Shown here piece by piece: positions 15,613 to 25,770 of a DNA stretch of 64,000 bases. The notes below the pieces were generated by a model, which was not told the DNA's origin, made no database searches, and saw only the letters and a list, made by a program, of their open reading frames with translations. The DNA is from Roseateles_B sp051857535 (GTDB taxonomy: Bacteria > Pseudomonadota > Gammaproteobacteria > Burkholderiales > Burkholderiaceae_C): contig NZ_JBPZGY010000001.1 in assembly GCF_051857535.1 (NCBI RefSeq), positions 248,001 through 312,000 on the forward strand. The letters run 5' to 3'. Every line of letters starts with the position of its first letter. The stretch's first letter is position 1. A program made the translations under genes and the position numbers.

Positions 15613-16986
15613 ATGTCCCTGCGCATCTACAACACCCTGACCCGAGCGGTCGAACCCTTCGCCCCCATCGAGCCTGGTCATGTGCGCATGTACGTTTGCG
15701 GCATGACCATCTACGACCTCTGCCATGTGGGCCATGCCCGCATGATGATGGCCTTTGATGTGGTCCAGCGCTGGCTCAAAGCCTCGGGCTACCGGGTGAC
15801 CTACGTCCGCAACATCACGGATATCGAGGACAAGATCATCAAGCGGGCACTGGAGCGCGGCATCAGCATCCGCCAGCTGACGGACGAGATGATCGATGCC
15901 ATGCACCGCGACATTGGCGCCCTGGGCGTCGAGCGTCCGACGCACGAGCCCCGCGCCACCGAATACGTGGGCCAGATGCTGGACATGATCGGCCTCCTGG
16001 AAGAGAAGGGGCTTGCCTACAAGGCTGCCAACGGCGACGTGAACTACGCGGTGCGCAAGTTCCAGGGCTACGGCAAGCTGTCCCGCCGCAACCTGGATGA
16101 GCTGCGAGCCGGCGAGCGCGTGGCCGTCGATGAAGGCAAGCACGATCCGCTGGACTTCGTGCTCTGGAAGGCAGCCAAGGCTGACGAGCCTGCAGACGCC
16201 AAGTACGACGGCCGCTACGGCCCGGGCCGACCGGGTTGGCACATCGAGTGCTCGGCCATGAGCTGCGCCGTGCTGGGCGAGACCTTCGATATCCACGGTG
16301 GCGGCCTGGACCTGCAATTCCCGCACCATGAAAATGAGATCGCCCAGAGCGAGGGCGCCCTGGGCAAGCCCTTTGTGCGCTACTGGATGCACAACGGTTT
16401 CCTGAATGTCGACAACGAGAAGATGTCCAAGTCCCTGGGCAACTTCTTCACCATCCAGGACGTGCTGAAGAGCTACGACGGCGAGACGGTGCGCTTCTTC
16501 ATGCTGCGCACGCACTACCGCAGCCCCATCAACTACAGTGATGCCGCCTTGGAAGATGCCCGCCAGGCCTTGCGTCGCCTGTACACCGCGCTGGACGGCC
16601 TGGAGGCGGCGCCCTGCGTCATCGACTGGACGCAGCCCGTTGCCGCAGCCTTCAAGGCCGCCATGGACGAGGACTTCAACGCTCCTGCCGCGCTGGCCGT
16701 GCTCTTCGACCTGGCTTCCAGCGTCAACCGCAGCCGCTCGCCTGCGGAGGCGGGCCTGCTCAAGGCCTTGGGAGCCACCCTGGGATTGCTGCAGCAGTCC
16801 CCGCGCAGCTACCTCCAGGCCGGTAGCACCCTGGACGAGGCTGCCATTCAGGCCCAGATCGAGGCGCGAGCCGCCGCCAAGGCCGCGAAGAACTTTGCCG
16901 AGGCCGATCGCATCCGCAAGGCGCTGCTGGAGGCCGGCATCGTGCTCCAGGACTCGCCCACCGGCACGAGCTGGATGAAGGCCTGA
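15613..16986 (+). CDS. cysS: Cysteinyl-tRNA synthetase
   Basis: A 457-residue class I aminoacyl-tRNA synthetase that charges tRNA-Cys in the cytosol. The N-terminus SLRIYNTLTR...VRMYVCGMTIYD contains the first zinc-binding Cys. The HIGH motif is HVGHAR (about 38-43), CSAMS and HHENEIAQSE supply the other zinc ligands, and the KMSKS motif is EKMSKSLGNFF near residue 275. The C-terminal helical domain contacts the tRNA. ATG 15613 is the start; the frame is open further upstream, but that part overlaps the divergent TPR gene. A TATACT -10-like box at 15520-15525 may drive it. The stop overlaps the alkA start by one base. Confidence 0.96.
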   Translation: MSLRIYNTLTRAVEPFAPIEPGHVRMYVCGMTIYDLCHVGHARMMMAFDVVQRWLKASGYRVTYVRNITDIEDKIIKRALERGISIRQLTDEMIDAMHRDIGALGVERPTHEPRATEYVGQMLDMIGLLEEKGLAYKAANGDVNYAVRKFQGYGKLSRRNLDELRAGERVAVDEGKHDPLDFVLWKAAKADEPADAKYDGRYGPGRPGWHIECSAMSCAVLGETFDIHGGGLDLQFPHHENEIAQSEGALGKPFVRYWMHNGFLNVDNEKMSKSLGNFFTIQDVLKSYDGETVRFFMLRTHYRSPINYSDAALEDARQALRRLYTALDGLEAAPCVIDWTQPVAAAFKAAMDEDFNAPAALAVLFDLASSVNRSRSPAEAGLLKALGATLGLLQQSPRSYLQAGSTLDEAAIQAQIEARAAAKAAKNFAEADRIRKALLEAGIVLQDSPTGTSWMKA

Positions 16987-17639
16987 TGGCGCGCTCGGCT
17001 GCCGCCGGGGTCACCCCGGACTATTGGGACGAGGCTTGCAAGCACCTGGTCAAGCGCGATCGGGTGATGAAGAAACTCATCCCGCAGTTCGGCGAAGCAC
17101 GCCTGCAGAGCAAGGCCGACGCCTTCACGACACTGGCCCGCTCCATCGTGGGTCAGCAGATTTCCGTGAAGGCTGCGCAGTCGGTCTGGGACAAGTTCGC
17201 CACCCTGGTGGGCGGTCCGGTGCATCGCATCCAGCCCGCCGCCGTGCTGGCCCTGGACGTGACCGCCTTGCGCGGCGCCGGCCTGTCTGCCCGCAAGGTC
17301 GAATACCTGCGCGACCTTGCCGAGCACTTTGAGGCTGGCCGTGTTCATGTCCGCCAATGGACGCAGATGGACGATGAAGCGATCATCGAGGAGCTGGTTG
17401 CCATCCGCGGCATCGGCCGCTGGACGGCCGAGATGTTCCTCATCTTCCATCTGATGCGCCCCAATGTGATGCCGCTGGACGACCTGGGCCTGCTCAAGGG
17501 CATCAGCGAGAACTACTTCTCCGGGGAGCCGGTGTCGCGGGCTGAGGCCCGGGAAGTCGGCGAGGCCTGGGCACCCTACCGCTCGGTAGCCACATGGTAC
17601 ATTTGGCGAAGTCTCGATCCGTTACCGGTGGAGTACTAG
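16986..17639 (+). CDS. DNA-3-methyladenine glycosylase II (AlkA-type, HhH-GPD)
   Basis: A 217-residue base-excision repair glycosylase that removes 3-methyladenine and other alkylated bases. The helix-hairpin-helix is LVAIRGIGRWTAEMFLIF (about 137-154) and the catalytic Asp lies in MPLDDLGLLKGI. It lacks the N-terminal TATA-like domain of E. coli AlkA, so it belongs to the short form common in many bacteria. It starts within the cysS stop codon (TGATG), so the two are co-translated. That pairing is common in Burkholderiales but has no obvious functional meaning. A weak terminator-like hairpin lies before accA. Confidence 0.9.
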   Translation: MARSAAAGVTPDYWDEACKHLVKRDRVMKKLIPQFGEARLQSKADAFTTLARSIVGQQISVKAAQSVWDKFATLVGGPVHRIQPAAVLALDVTALRGAGLSARKVEYLRDLAEHFEAGRVHVRQWTQMDDEAIIEELVAIRGIGRWTAEMFLIFHLMRPNVMPLDDLGLLKGISENYFSGEPVSRAEAREVGEAWAPYRSVATWYIWRSLDPLPVEY

Positions 17640-17715
17640 CCCATCCCGTACCGGCTGCGCCAGCCCCCACAAATGGGTAGGCCTGCAGTCCCGGCCCAGG
17701 TGCCGCCCAGGTTTC

Positions 17716-17743
17716 AAGCCCAGGCTGGTGCTGCGGGCTTTTT
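17716..17743 (+). terminator. Weak terminator between alkA-type gene and accA
   Basis: Stem AAGCCC / GGGCTT with a 13-base loop, followed by TTT. It lies 77 bases after the alkA-type stop and just before accA; readthrough is possible. Confidence 0.5.
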
Positions 17744-17759
17744 GTAATCAGGACGACTG

Positions 17760-18731
<972 letters not shown>

Positions 18732-20155
18732 GCCCGACCCGAGCGCCCTTGGCGCCTGTGTGGCCGTCGCCTGGAGCGGAGGCCGCGACTCCACCGCCCT
18801 CATGCATGCCACGGCGCGCTGCGCGCAGTCCTTGGCGCATGAGGGTTTTGCTTTACGGGTGCTGGGGCTGCACGTGCATCACGGGCTCAGCCCGCGGGCC
18901 GACGACTGGCTGGCGCAGTTGCAGCACCAGACGCAGGTTTGGCTGGCCCAGGGACTGCCGGTTGCGCTGCGCTGGCAGCACCTGAGTGGCTCACCGGGGC
19001 CGGGCGATAGCGTGGAAGCCTGGGCACGCGAGGGCCGCCATGTGGCCCTGCAGGCCATGGCGGAAGAGGCGGGCGCGTCGCTGTTGCTGCTGGCTCACCA
19101 CCGGCGGGACCAGGCCGAGACCTGGCTGCTGCAGGCCCTGCGCGGGGCGGGGCTGGCCGGTCTGTCCGCCATGCCGCAGCAGCAGGCCCGTGGAGGCCTT
19201 GTGTGGGCGCGCCCTTGGCTGGACCAGCCGCGCGGGCGCATCGAGCGCTATGTGCAGGCGCTGGGCCTCGATCATGTCGAGGACGAGAGTAATGCTGACC
19301 CGCGCTTTTCCCGCAACCGCCTGCGTCTGAAGCTGTGGCCCGTGCTGGAAGCAGGCTTTCCAGAGGGCGAAGCGGCGCTGGCGCAATCGGCGCGCTGGGC
19401 TCAGGAGGCCGGTGAGCTGCTGGACGAGATTGCCCGGCAGGACCTGAGGGCCTGGATGACGGCGCCGTCCGGCTTGGACCTGAAGGCCTGGACGTTGCTG
19501 TCTCGACCGCGCCTGAGCAATCTGCTGCGTCACTGGCTGCGCGCGCGCCTGGGGCGGCCGGCGCCGGCGAGTCTGGTGAGCCGTTTGCTGGATGAAGTCG
19601 GCGCTGCCGTCCCGGGCGCTGCCTGGCCTGCGGGCGGCCTGGTCATTCAAAAGCACAAGGGGTCCCTGCTGGCCTTGCCGGTGCCTCTGCCAGCGCCGAC
19701 CCCGCCGGTGGCTTGCCGCATGGACCTCAGCCAGCCTGGCCTGCATGACTGCCCGCAGTGGTGCGGGCGGTTCAGGGTTGATGTGGTGCAGGAGCCTTCG
19801 TCAGAACTTGTAGGATCATCGCTATTGCGCAATGTGATCTTGCGTCCACGCGAAGGCAGTGAGCAATTCCAGCGCGCACCAGGCACGCCGCCGCGGTCCT
19901 TGAAAAAGTCCTGGCAGGCCGCTGGCGTACCTGCCCAGGGGCGCAGCGGGCCGCTGGTTTTCGTGGATTCTCCTGGGGAAAGCGGCCTGCCGGCGCGTTT
20001 GCTGTGGGTGCCAGCACTGGGCCTGGACGCGCGGTGTCGGGGGCAGGGAGAGGGGCCTCTGATGCGCCTGACATGGCTGCCGGATGCTGCTTGACGGATG
20101 CCTGAAGGCTGGCCTGGCGGCCTGACGGGGCTTCGTGCTTCGCCAAGGCCAACCG

Positions 20156-20161
20156 TAGAAT
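20156..20161 (+). promoter_or_regulatory. Probable -10 box for lysC
   Basis: TAGAAT in GTAGAATCGGCC, 58 bases before the lysC start; it is identical in context to the clpS -10 box. Confidence 0.4.
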
Positions 20162-20218
20162 CGGCCACTGCGACCGCGGCGCAAGAAACCCCCTCCAACT
20201 CCGCGCAATTTCACAACC

Positions 20219-21487
20219 ATGGCATTGATCGTTCACAAGTACGGCGGCACCTCGATGGGCTCGACCGACCGTATTCGCAACGTGGCCAAGCGCGTCGCCA
20301 AGTGGGCGCGTGCCGGTCATCAGATGGTGGTGGTGCCTTCGGCCATGAGCGGCGAGACCAATCGCCTGCTGGGTCTGGCCAAGGAGCTCTCGCCCGCCAG
20401 CAGCAGCCCGGCACTGATGCGCGAACTGGACATGATTGCCGCGACAGGCGAGCAGGTCTCGGTGGGTCTGTTGGCCATTGCGCTGCAGGCCGAGGGGCTG
20501 GAGGCCGTCAGCTACACCGGCTGGCAGGTGCCCGTGGCCACCGACTCGTCCTACACCAAGGCCCGCATCGAGAGCATCGACGACAAGCGCGTGCGTGCCG
20601 ACTTGGCCGCCGGCAAGGTGGTGGTCATCACCGGCTTCCAGGGCATTGACGAGCGCAACAACATCACCACGCTGGGGCGCGGTGGTTCGGACACCTCGGC
20701 CGTGGCCATCGCCGCAGCGATGAAGGCCGACGAGTGCCTGATCTATACCGACGTCGACGGCGTCTACACCACCGACCCGCGCGTGGTGCCCGAGGCGCGG
20801 CGCCTCAAGAGCATCAGCTTCGAGGAAATGCTGGAGATGGCCTCGCTGGGCTCCAAGGTGCTGCAGATCCGCTCGGTGGAGTTCGCCGGCAAGTACCGGG
20901 TGCCGCTGCGCGTGCTGTCCAGCTTCACGCCCTGGGATATCGACATCAACGAGGAAGCCAAGTCCGGCACCCTGATCACTTTTGAAGAGGACGAAAACAT
21001 GGAACAAGCCGTCGTGTCGGGCATCGCCTTCAACCGCGACGAGGCCAAGGTGACGCTGCTGGGCGTGCCGGACAAGCCCGGCATCGCCTTCCAGATCCTC
21101 GGCCCCGTGGCGGAAGCCAATATCGACATCGACGTCATCATCCAGAACGTCTCCCACGACGGCAAGACTGACTTCAGCTTCACCGTCCACCGCAATGACT
21201 ACCAGCGCACGCTGGAGCTGCTGGAGAAGACCGTGGCCCCGGCTACCGGCGCCGCCAAGGTGCTGGGTGATCCGCGCATCTGCAAGGTGTCCATCGTGGG
21301 TATCGGCATGCGCTCACACGTGGGCGTGGCTTCCAAGATGTTCCGCTCACTGAGCGAGGAAGGCATCAATATCCAGATGATCTCCACCAGCGAGATCAAG
21401 ACCAGCGTCGTCATCGACGAGAAGTACATGGAGCTGGCCGTGCGCGCCCTGCACCGTGCCTTCGATCTGGACCAGCCGTCGGCGTGA
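20219..21487 (+). CDS. lysC: Aspartate kinase
   Basis: A 422-residue aspartokinase that phosphorylates aspartate in the first step toward lysine, threonine and methionine. KYGGTSMGS (about 8-16) is the kinase signature, and TLGRGGSDTSAVAIA and YTDVDGVYTTDPR complete the nucleotide and substrate site. Two ACT domains fill the C-terminal 160 residues (VTLLGVPDKPGIAFQILGPV and VSIVGIGMRSHVGVASKMF) and should give feedback inhibition by lysine and/or threonine. An internal Met codon at 20999 has its own strong ribosome binding site. This suggests that a separate ACT-only beta subunit is made from the same gene, as in Corynebacterium and Bacillus. Confidence 0.95.
   Translation: MALIVHKYGGTSMGSTDRIRNVAKRVAKWARAGHQMVVVPSAMSGETNRLLGLAKELSPASSSPALMRELDMIAATGEQVSVGLLAIALQAEGLEAVSYTGWQVPVATDSSYTKARIESIDDKRVRADLAAGKVVVITGFQGIDERNNITTLGRGGSDTSAVAIAAAMKADECLIYTDVDGVYTTDPRVVPEARRLKSISFEEMLEMASLGSKVLQIRSVEFAGKYRVPLRVLSSFTPWDIDINEEAKSGTLITFEEDENMEQAVVSGIAFNRDEAKVTLLGVPDKPGIAFQILGPVAEANIDIDVIIQNVSHDGKTDFSFTVHRNDYQRTLELLEKTVAPATGAAKVLGDPRICKVSIVGIGMRSHVGVASKMFRSLSEEGINIQMISTSEIKTSVVIDEKYMELAVRALHRAFDLDQPSA
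20984..21001 (+). promoter_or_regulatory. Internal ribosome binding site and start inside lysC
   Basis: GAAGAGGA at 20984-20991, a 7-base spacer and an in-frame ATG at 20999 (residue 261). Translation from here would give a 162-residue beta subunit covering both ACT domains. Confidence 0.55.
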
Positions 21488-21540
21488 AGCTCGCCTGATA
21501 AAAATTCAGGAATTTGTGGCGGAGCCTGAAAAAGCACTGC

Positions 21541-21546
21541 TATACT
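21541..21546 (+). promoter_or_regulatory. -10 box of the tRNA-Ser promoter
   Basis: TATACT ends 13 bases before the tRNA 5' end. TTGTGG at 21514-21519 is the nearest -35-like sequence but lies 21 bases away, so the -35 is uncertain. Confidence 0.5.
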
Positions 21547-21559
21547 GCGAGGCTCTGCT

Positions 21560-21652
21560 GGAGACGTGACCGAGTGGCCGAAGGTGCTCCCCTGCTAAGG
21601 GAGTATGTGGGCAAAACCTGCATCGAGGGTTCGAATCCCTCCGTCTCCGCCA
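21560..21652 (+). tRNA. tRNA-Ser (anticodon GCU)
   Basis: 93 bases including an encoded CCA. The acceptor stem is GGAGACG / CGTCTCC with discriminator G. The anticodon loop CTGCTAA gives anticodon GCU (serine, AGC/AGU), closed by CTCCC / GGGAG. A long variable arm, typical of class II tRNA-Ser, precedes the T-arm GAGGG-TTCGAAT-CCCTC. It stands alone between lysC and map with its own terminator. Confidence 0.97.
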
Positions 21653-21664
21653 GACAGTATTGAG

Positions 21665-21698
21665 AAACCCGCCCAAGCGTGCTTGTGGCGGGTTTTTT
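21665..21698 (+). terminator. Terminator of the tRNA-Ser gene
   Basis: AAACCCGCC-CAAGC-gt-GCTTG-t-GGCGGGTTTTTT: a 14-bp stem with one bulged T, followed by a T-tract, 12 bases after the tRNA CCA. Confidence 0.92.
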
Positions 21699-21881
21699 CA
21701 TGGGTTGCTGCCTGGGGGTGCTGAGATTGGCTGCGGTTTTCTGCCCAATCGCAGGGGCCCGTCTGTCTGGCTTGCCAGTTGGCCTCGTTTTGGGGCCCTT
21801 CAGCTGTGAGTGCCCCGCGTCCCAGGGCCTTCCAATTGCACATGAAATGCAGGTGGACCTGCACGTGAGGAGCTTGCCGTC

Positions 21882-22676
21882 ATGAATCCGGTCGTGAAGA
21901 TCCGCAATGCCGATGAGATCGCCAAGGCCCGCGAGGCCGCCGGCCTGGTGGCGCAGGTGCTGGCCATGATCGGCGAGCATGTGAAGCCCGGCGTCAGCAC
22001 GGAGGAACTGGACCGCATCTGTCATGACTTCATCGTCGACGAGCTCAAGGTCATCCCGGCCAACGTCGGCTACCACGGCTTCCCCAAGACCATCTGCAGC
22101 TCGGTCAACGAGGTGGTCTGCCATGGCATTCCCTCGCCGGCCAAGATCCTCAAGAACGGCGACATCGTCAACATCGATGTGGCCATCATCAAGGACGGCT
22201 GGTTCGGGGACAGCAGCCGCATGTTCTTCGTCGGCGAGCCCAAGCTGGCGGCTCGCCGCTTGGTCAACACCTGCTACGAAGCGCTCTGTGCCGGCATCCG
22301 TCAGGTCAAGCCTGGCGCCACGCTGGGCGACATCGGCCACGCCATCCAGAGCATCGCCTTTCGCGACGGCTACAGCGTGGTGCGTGAGTACGGCGGCCAT
22401 GGCATTGGTGATGTCTACCATGACGCTCCGCACGTCAACCACTTCGGTCGCCCAGGCGAGGGCCTGAAACTGCAGCCGGGCATGATCTTCACCATCGAGC
22501 CCATGATCAATGCGGGCCGGCGCGATGTGAAGGAAATGCGTGACGGTTGGACCGTGGTCACCAAGGATCGCTCGCTCTCGGCACAGTGGGAGCACATGGT
22601 GCTGGTCACGGAGGCGGGCTTCGAGGTCCTGACCACCTGGCCGGACGGTCTGGGCCACTACCCGCCCATCGCCTGA
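21882..22676 (+). CDS. map: Methionine aminopeptidase, type I
   Basis: A 264-residue metallopeptidase that removes the initiator Met from new proteins. Metal ligands are visible in order: the first Asp in NIDVAIIKDGW, the second in GWFGDSSRMFFVG, the His in HGIGDVYHDAPHVNHFG, the first Glu in FTIEPMINAG and the last in SLSAQWEHMVLVTE. The second motif reads DSSRMF where DTSRMF is usual, a conservative change. GAGGAG about 12 bases before ATG 21882 is the ribosome binding site. The gene lies in the 5' part of a unit that ends against the converging EAL gene. Confidence 0.95.
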   Translation: MNPVVKIRNADEIAKAREAAGLVAQVLAMIGEHVKPGVSTEELDRICHDFIVDELKVIPANVGYHGFPKTICSSVNEVVCHGIPSPAKILKNGDIVNIDVAIIKDGWFGDSSRMFFVGEPKLAARRLVNTCYEALCAGIRQVKPGATLGDIGHAIQSIAFRDGYSVVREYGGHGIGDVYHDAPHVNHFGRPGEGLKLQPGMIFTIEPMINAGRRDVKEMRDGWTVVTKDRSLSAQWEHMVLVTEAGFEVLTTWPDGLGHYPPIA

Positions 22677-22739
22677 GGCACGGGCCCCTGCCAAGGCGCC
22701 CGGCAAAGTCCCCGGGACGCCGTGCGCATGCCTGCGGCA

Positions 22740-23987
22740 TCAGTGGGCTGTGCGCCCCACCAGGCCCTTTGCCTGCTCCAGGGGCATGGGGCGGCCGAGG
22801 TGATAGCCCTGCGCCTTGCCGATGCCTAGGCGCCGGATGGTTTCCAGCTCGGCCATCGTCTCGACCCCTTCCGCCACGAGGTGGCAACCTGTCTCCGCGG
22901 CAAAGCCGTGCATGGCTGCGGCCAAGGCGCGGCGCGAGCGGTCGGCATCGATGCAGTGCGTGATGCTGCTGTCCATCTTCACGATGTTGGGATGCAGGTT
23001 CAGGATGTGCCTGAAGCTTGCGTAGCCTGCGCCCGCATCGTCAATCGCCACGCGCAGGCCCTTTGACTGCAGGGGCAGCATTACGGCGGCGAGGTCCTCG
23101 TAGCACTCGACCACCTGATGCTCCGTGACCTCCACGACGACGCGCTCCAGCGCATAGCCTTCGAGCATTGAGGCAAACTGCCCATGGACGATGGTCTCGG
23201 GCGAGGTGTTCACGGTCACGTAGATGTCGGGCGGCAAGTGCTGAAGCGCGGCCAAGGCCAGGCGGATGGCCTTGGTCTCCATCTCGACAGCCCGCCCCAC
23301 GTGAGCCGCCTCGGCAAACCAGACGTCGGGCGGCCGCACGGGCTGTGGTGAGAAGCGTGCAAGCGATTCAAATCCGCCGACACGCGCATTGGACACGTCC
23401 ACGATGGGTTGGTAGACCATGGTCAGGCCTTGGGCATTGCAGACGGCGTCTATACGTTCTTCGATAAAGCGGCGGGCCTCGCGGGCGGTCAGCTCCTCCT
23501 GGATCTCCTCGGCGGCCATCTGTGCAAAGGCCCGCATCATGTCCAGGTCCCGGCGGGTCAGCGAGTGGTCTGCACTGCGGCTGAAGCAGCAGAAGGTACC
23601 GTAGAGCTGCCCGTCCGCCAGCCGGATGGGGACGCTGAGATGGGCTCCAACAGGCAAGGCCTGCGTGGCAGCGAGCGTCAGTGCCTCGGCATTCAGGCAG
23701 GCATCGGTGATCAGTTCCGGGAGCCTGCCATCCACGACGCGCTGGCAATAGCTGTCCTCGAGCGGGTCCGATGCGCCGACCCTGATCGGTGCATTCGCTG
23801 CCTGAGCGTCTACATGCCTGAAGACGCGGCTCCCGTTGACGAACTCCGAGATGAAGGCGACCTCCATGCCCAGGTGCGTTCGGATGGCGTTGAGCCCGCG
23901 TTCGAGGGAGGGCCTGGCAGCGAGGCCCGATGAGGACAAGGATTGCTGCGCAAGGGCCGTAGCGGCCCTGGTGAGTACATCTTTCAC
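22740..23987 (-). CDS. GAF-EAL cyclic-di-GMP phosphodiesterase
   Basis: A 415-residue cytosolic protein with an N-terminal GAF domain (about 25-165) and a C-terminal EAL domain (about 180-410). The EAL domain keeps the residues needed to hydrolyse c-di-GMP: FESLARF in place of EALAR, VTVNTSPE, VVEVTEH, the metal-binding IDDAGAGYASF, VKMDSS, VAEGVET and AQGYHLGRPM. The Glu of the signature is intact. The GAF domain contains LTLAATQALPVGAHLSVPI and TFCCF; its ligand is unknown, and the Cys-Cys pair could sense redox state or a metal. The start is ATG 23987 with GGAGGA about 12 bases upstream. The neighbours are unrelated (map converging, a MocR gene behind). Confidence 0.9.
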   Translation of the reverse strand: MKDVLTRAATALAQQSLSSSGLAARPSLERGLNAIRTHLGMEVAFISEFVNGSRVFRHVDAQAANAPIRVGASDPLEDSYCQRVVDGRLPELITDACLNAEALTLAATQALPVGAHLSVPIRLADGQLYGTFCCFSRSADHSLTRRDLDMMRAFAQMAAEEIQEELTAREARRFIEERIDAVCNAQGLTMVYQPIVDVSNARVGGFESLARFSPQPVRPPDVWFAEAAHVGRAVEMETKAIRLALAALQHLPPDIYVTVNTSPETIVHGQFASMLEGYALERVVVEVTEHQVVECYEDLAAVMLPLQSKGLRVAIDDAGAGYASFRHILNLHPNIVKMDSSITHCIDADRSRRALAAAMHGFAAETGCHLVAEGVETMAELETIRRLGIGKAQGYHLGRPMPLEQAKGLVGRTAH

Positions 23988-24259
23988 TGCATCCTCCGAG
24001 AACTGCAGTTGCTCCGGCGAGCCGGAGACGTACGGTGTGCCCGCTTTGCGGTGCTGGGGCTCATGCTCTCACAACGCTTGCGCCTTGGCCAGCAAGTCCT
24101 TGAAGGCCGCGCAGGTGTCCGCCCAAGTTTCCGCACAGGCATCCGCACAGATCGTGCGCGTAGCTTTCAGGGTAGGTGTCTTCTGGTCCGTGTGATAACT
24201 GTAATGGTGAGCGCCCAGCTGGCCGCGTTGGGCGAAGGTCGTCGGCGCCGCCGGAGCCC
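23988..24259 (-). other. Gap between MocR gene and EAL gene, with hairpin and a possible Cys-rich remnant
   Basis: No complete gene is seen. CTCCGGC-GA-GCCGGAG at 24012-24027 forms a compact hairpin in the leader of the EAL gene. On the minus strand one frame ends with TGA at 24069-24071 and encodes a peptide tail reading TICADACAETWADTCAAFKD and then LLAKAQAL. It has strongly GC-rich third positions, but no ATG, GTG or TTG in frame back to the MocR stop. It may be the remnant of a small Cys-containing helical protein, or chance. Confidence 0.35.
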
Positions 24260-25765
24260 TCAGTCCAACGCCCGCCGCCAGGCTTGGGCCAGTGCCTGCA
24301 CAGCGCGGCTGGTGGCGGCTGGCGGCAGGGCAGCAAAGCCCAGGACCAAGCCCGCCCGCGCTGAAGCCTCAGGCAGGCCGCCCACCTGCCGCATGGCGCC
24401 CACTTCCAGATGCGCGGCGGTGGCGGCTTCGGCCAGTCGGCGCTCAAGTGCTGCGTCCGGCAATGGCAGGTAGGCATGCAGGCCGGCTTCGGGCGCGGGA
24501 AGCGGCAGGCCCAGGGGCTCAACATGCCGGGCCCAGGCCCCGAGCAGCGCATCACGGCGCTCGCGTGCGGCCCGGCGCATGCGGCGTACATGGCGCAGGA
24601 AATGGCCCTGAGCGATGAAATCGGCCATCACCTGTTGGTCCATGCAGGCGCTGTGGCGGTCCAGCACGGCGCGCAGCCGGGCCAGGGTTGGCAGCCAGCC
24701 GTGCGGGGCGACCAGATAGCCCAGGCGCAGCCCGGGGAACATGAGCTTGGACAGGCTACCCACATAGAGCGTGCGGCCGGCATTGTCCAGGCTGGCCAGC
24801 GGTGCCAGTGGCTGACCCTGGTGGCGGTATTCGCTGTCGTAGTCATCTTCCACGATCCAGGCCTGCTGCCGGTGGGCCCAGTCTAGCAGGTCCATGCGGC
24901 GCTGCAGGCTCATCGCGACGCCCGTGGGGAACTGGTGCGAGGGCGTCACGTAGACCAGCCGGCAGCGCGCTCCCAGGGCCTGCAGCGCAGCGGGCCGCAG
25001 GCCCTCGCGGTCCACCGGCACGTGGTGGATCCGGGCGGCCTGCAGCGCCAGGGCTGCGGCAGCGGAGCGATAGCCGGGGGATTCCACGGCGGCCTCGTCA
25101 CCTGGGCCCAGCAAGGCCATGGCGGCTAGGGCAATGCCCTGCTGAGCACCGCCGGTGATCAGGATCTGCTCGGCGTTGCAGGCCAGGCCGCGCGAGCTGC
25201 GGAGGTAATCGGCCAGCCATTCGCGCAATACGGGCAGACCAGCAGGGTCGCCGTAGGCCAGCTCGCGTGTGTTGTGTCGGCGCCAGGCCTGGGCCTGCAG
25301 CCGAGACCACAGCGTGGCCGGGAACAGGTCCATGGCCGGGCTTCCCCACCGGAAGGCCCGTACCGGCCCGGCGGGCGTGCGCGATGGGGTGAAATGCTGC
25401 AGGGCCTCCCAGCGTGGGGTTTGCGGCGTACTGGCTGGCACGCCAGGCGCGGGCCAGGTGTCGGTCGTGCCCGCTGGGGGCCGCATCTGCGCCAGCGGTG
25501 GTGTCACATAGCTGCCATCCCCGACGCGGCTCTTGATGAGCCCCTCGTCCAGCAAGTGCTCGTAGGCCCGGACCACCGTGTTTCGGGACAGGCCCAGCGC
25601 GCCCGCCAGCTCGCGCGTGGTGGGCATGCGCGCACCAGCGGGCAGACGCCCCTGCAGCATGCGCTGGCGCAGTTGCTCCACCAACTGGCGGGTCAGGGGC
25701 CCCGGGCCGTCCAGGCGGATGCCGGCGATGTCGAAGGGCAGGGCAGGGCGGCTGGTGTCGCTCAT
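24260..25765 (-). CDS. MocR/PdxR-type transcription regulator (GntR winged helix plus aminotransferase fold)
   Basis: A regulator of about 501 residues. The N-terminal GntR winged helix (about 10-85) shows RMPTTRELAGALGLSRNTVV. The rest is an aspartate-aminotransferase-like fold that binds PLP; YVGSLSKLMFPGLRLGYL holds the expected PLP Lys. Regulators of this family sense PLP, GABA, taurine or related amines. The divergent neighbour is a PaiB-like flavin-binding protein, so control of that gene is likely, with an operator in the shared gap. ATG 25765 is preferred; ATG 25789 is in frame but sits inside the operator repeats. Neither has a strong ribosome binding site. Confidence 0.88.
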   Translation of the reverse strand: MSDTSRPALPFDIAGIRLDGPGPLTRQLVEQLRQRMLQGRLPAGARMPTTRELAGALGLSRNTVVRAYEHLLDEGLIKSRVGDGSYVTPPLAQMRPPAGTTDTWPAPGVPASTPQTPRWEALQHFTPSRTPAGPVRAFRWGSPAMDLFPATLWSRLQAQAWRRHNTRELAYGDPAGLPVLREWLADYLRSSRGLACNAEQILITGGAQQGIALAAMALLGPGDEAAVESPGYRSAAAALALQAARIHHVPVDREGLRPAALQALGARCRLVYVTPSHQFPTGVAMSLQRRMDLLDWAHRQQAWIVEDDYDSEYRHQGQPLAPLASLDNAGRTLYVGSLSKLMFPGLRLGYLVAPHGWLPTLARLRAVLDRHSACMDQQVMADFIAQGHFLRHVRRMRRAARERRDALLGAWARHVEPLGLPLPAPEAGLHAYLPLPDAALERRLAEAATAAHLEVGAMRQVGGLPEASARAGLVLGFAALPPAATSRAVQALAQAWRRALD

Positions 25766-25770
25766 GACAT

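Noticed and set aside
21560..21652. tRNA-Ser as an integration site
   Set aside because: No integrase and no repeat of the tRNA 3' end were found in the window.
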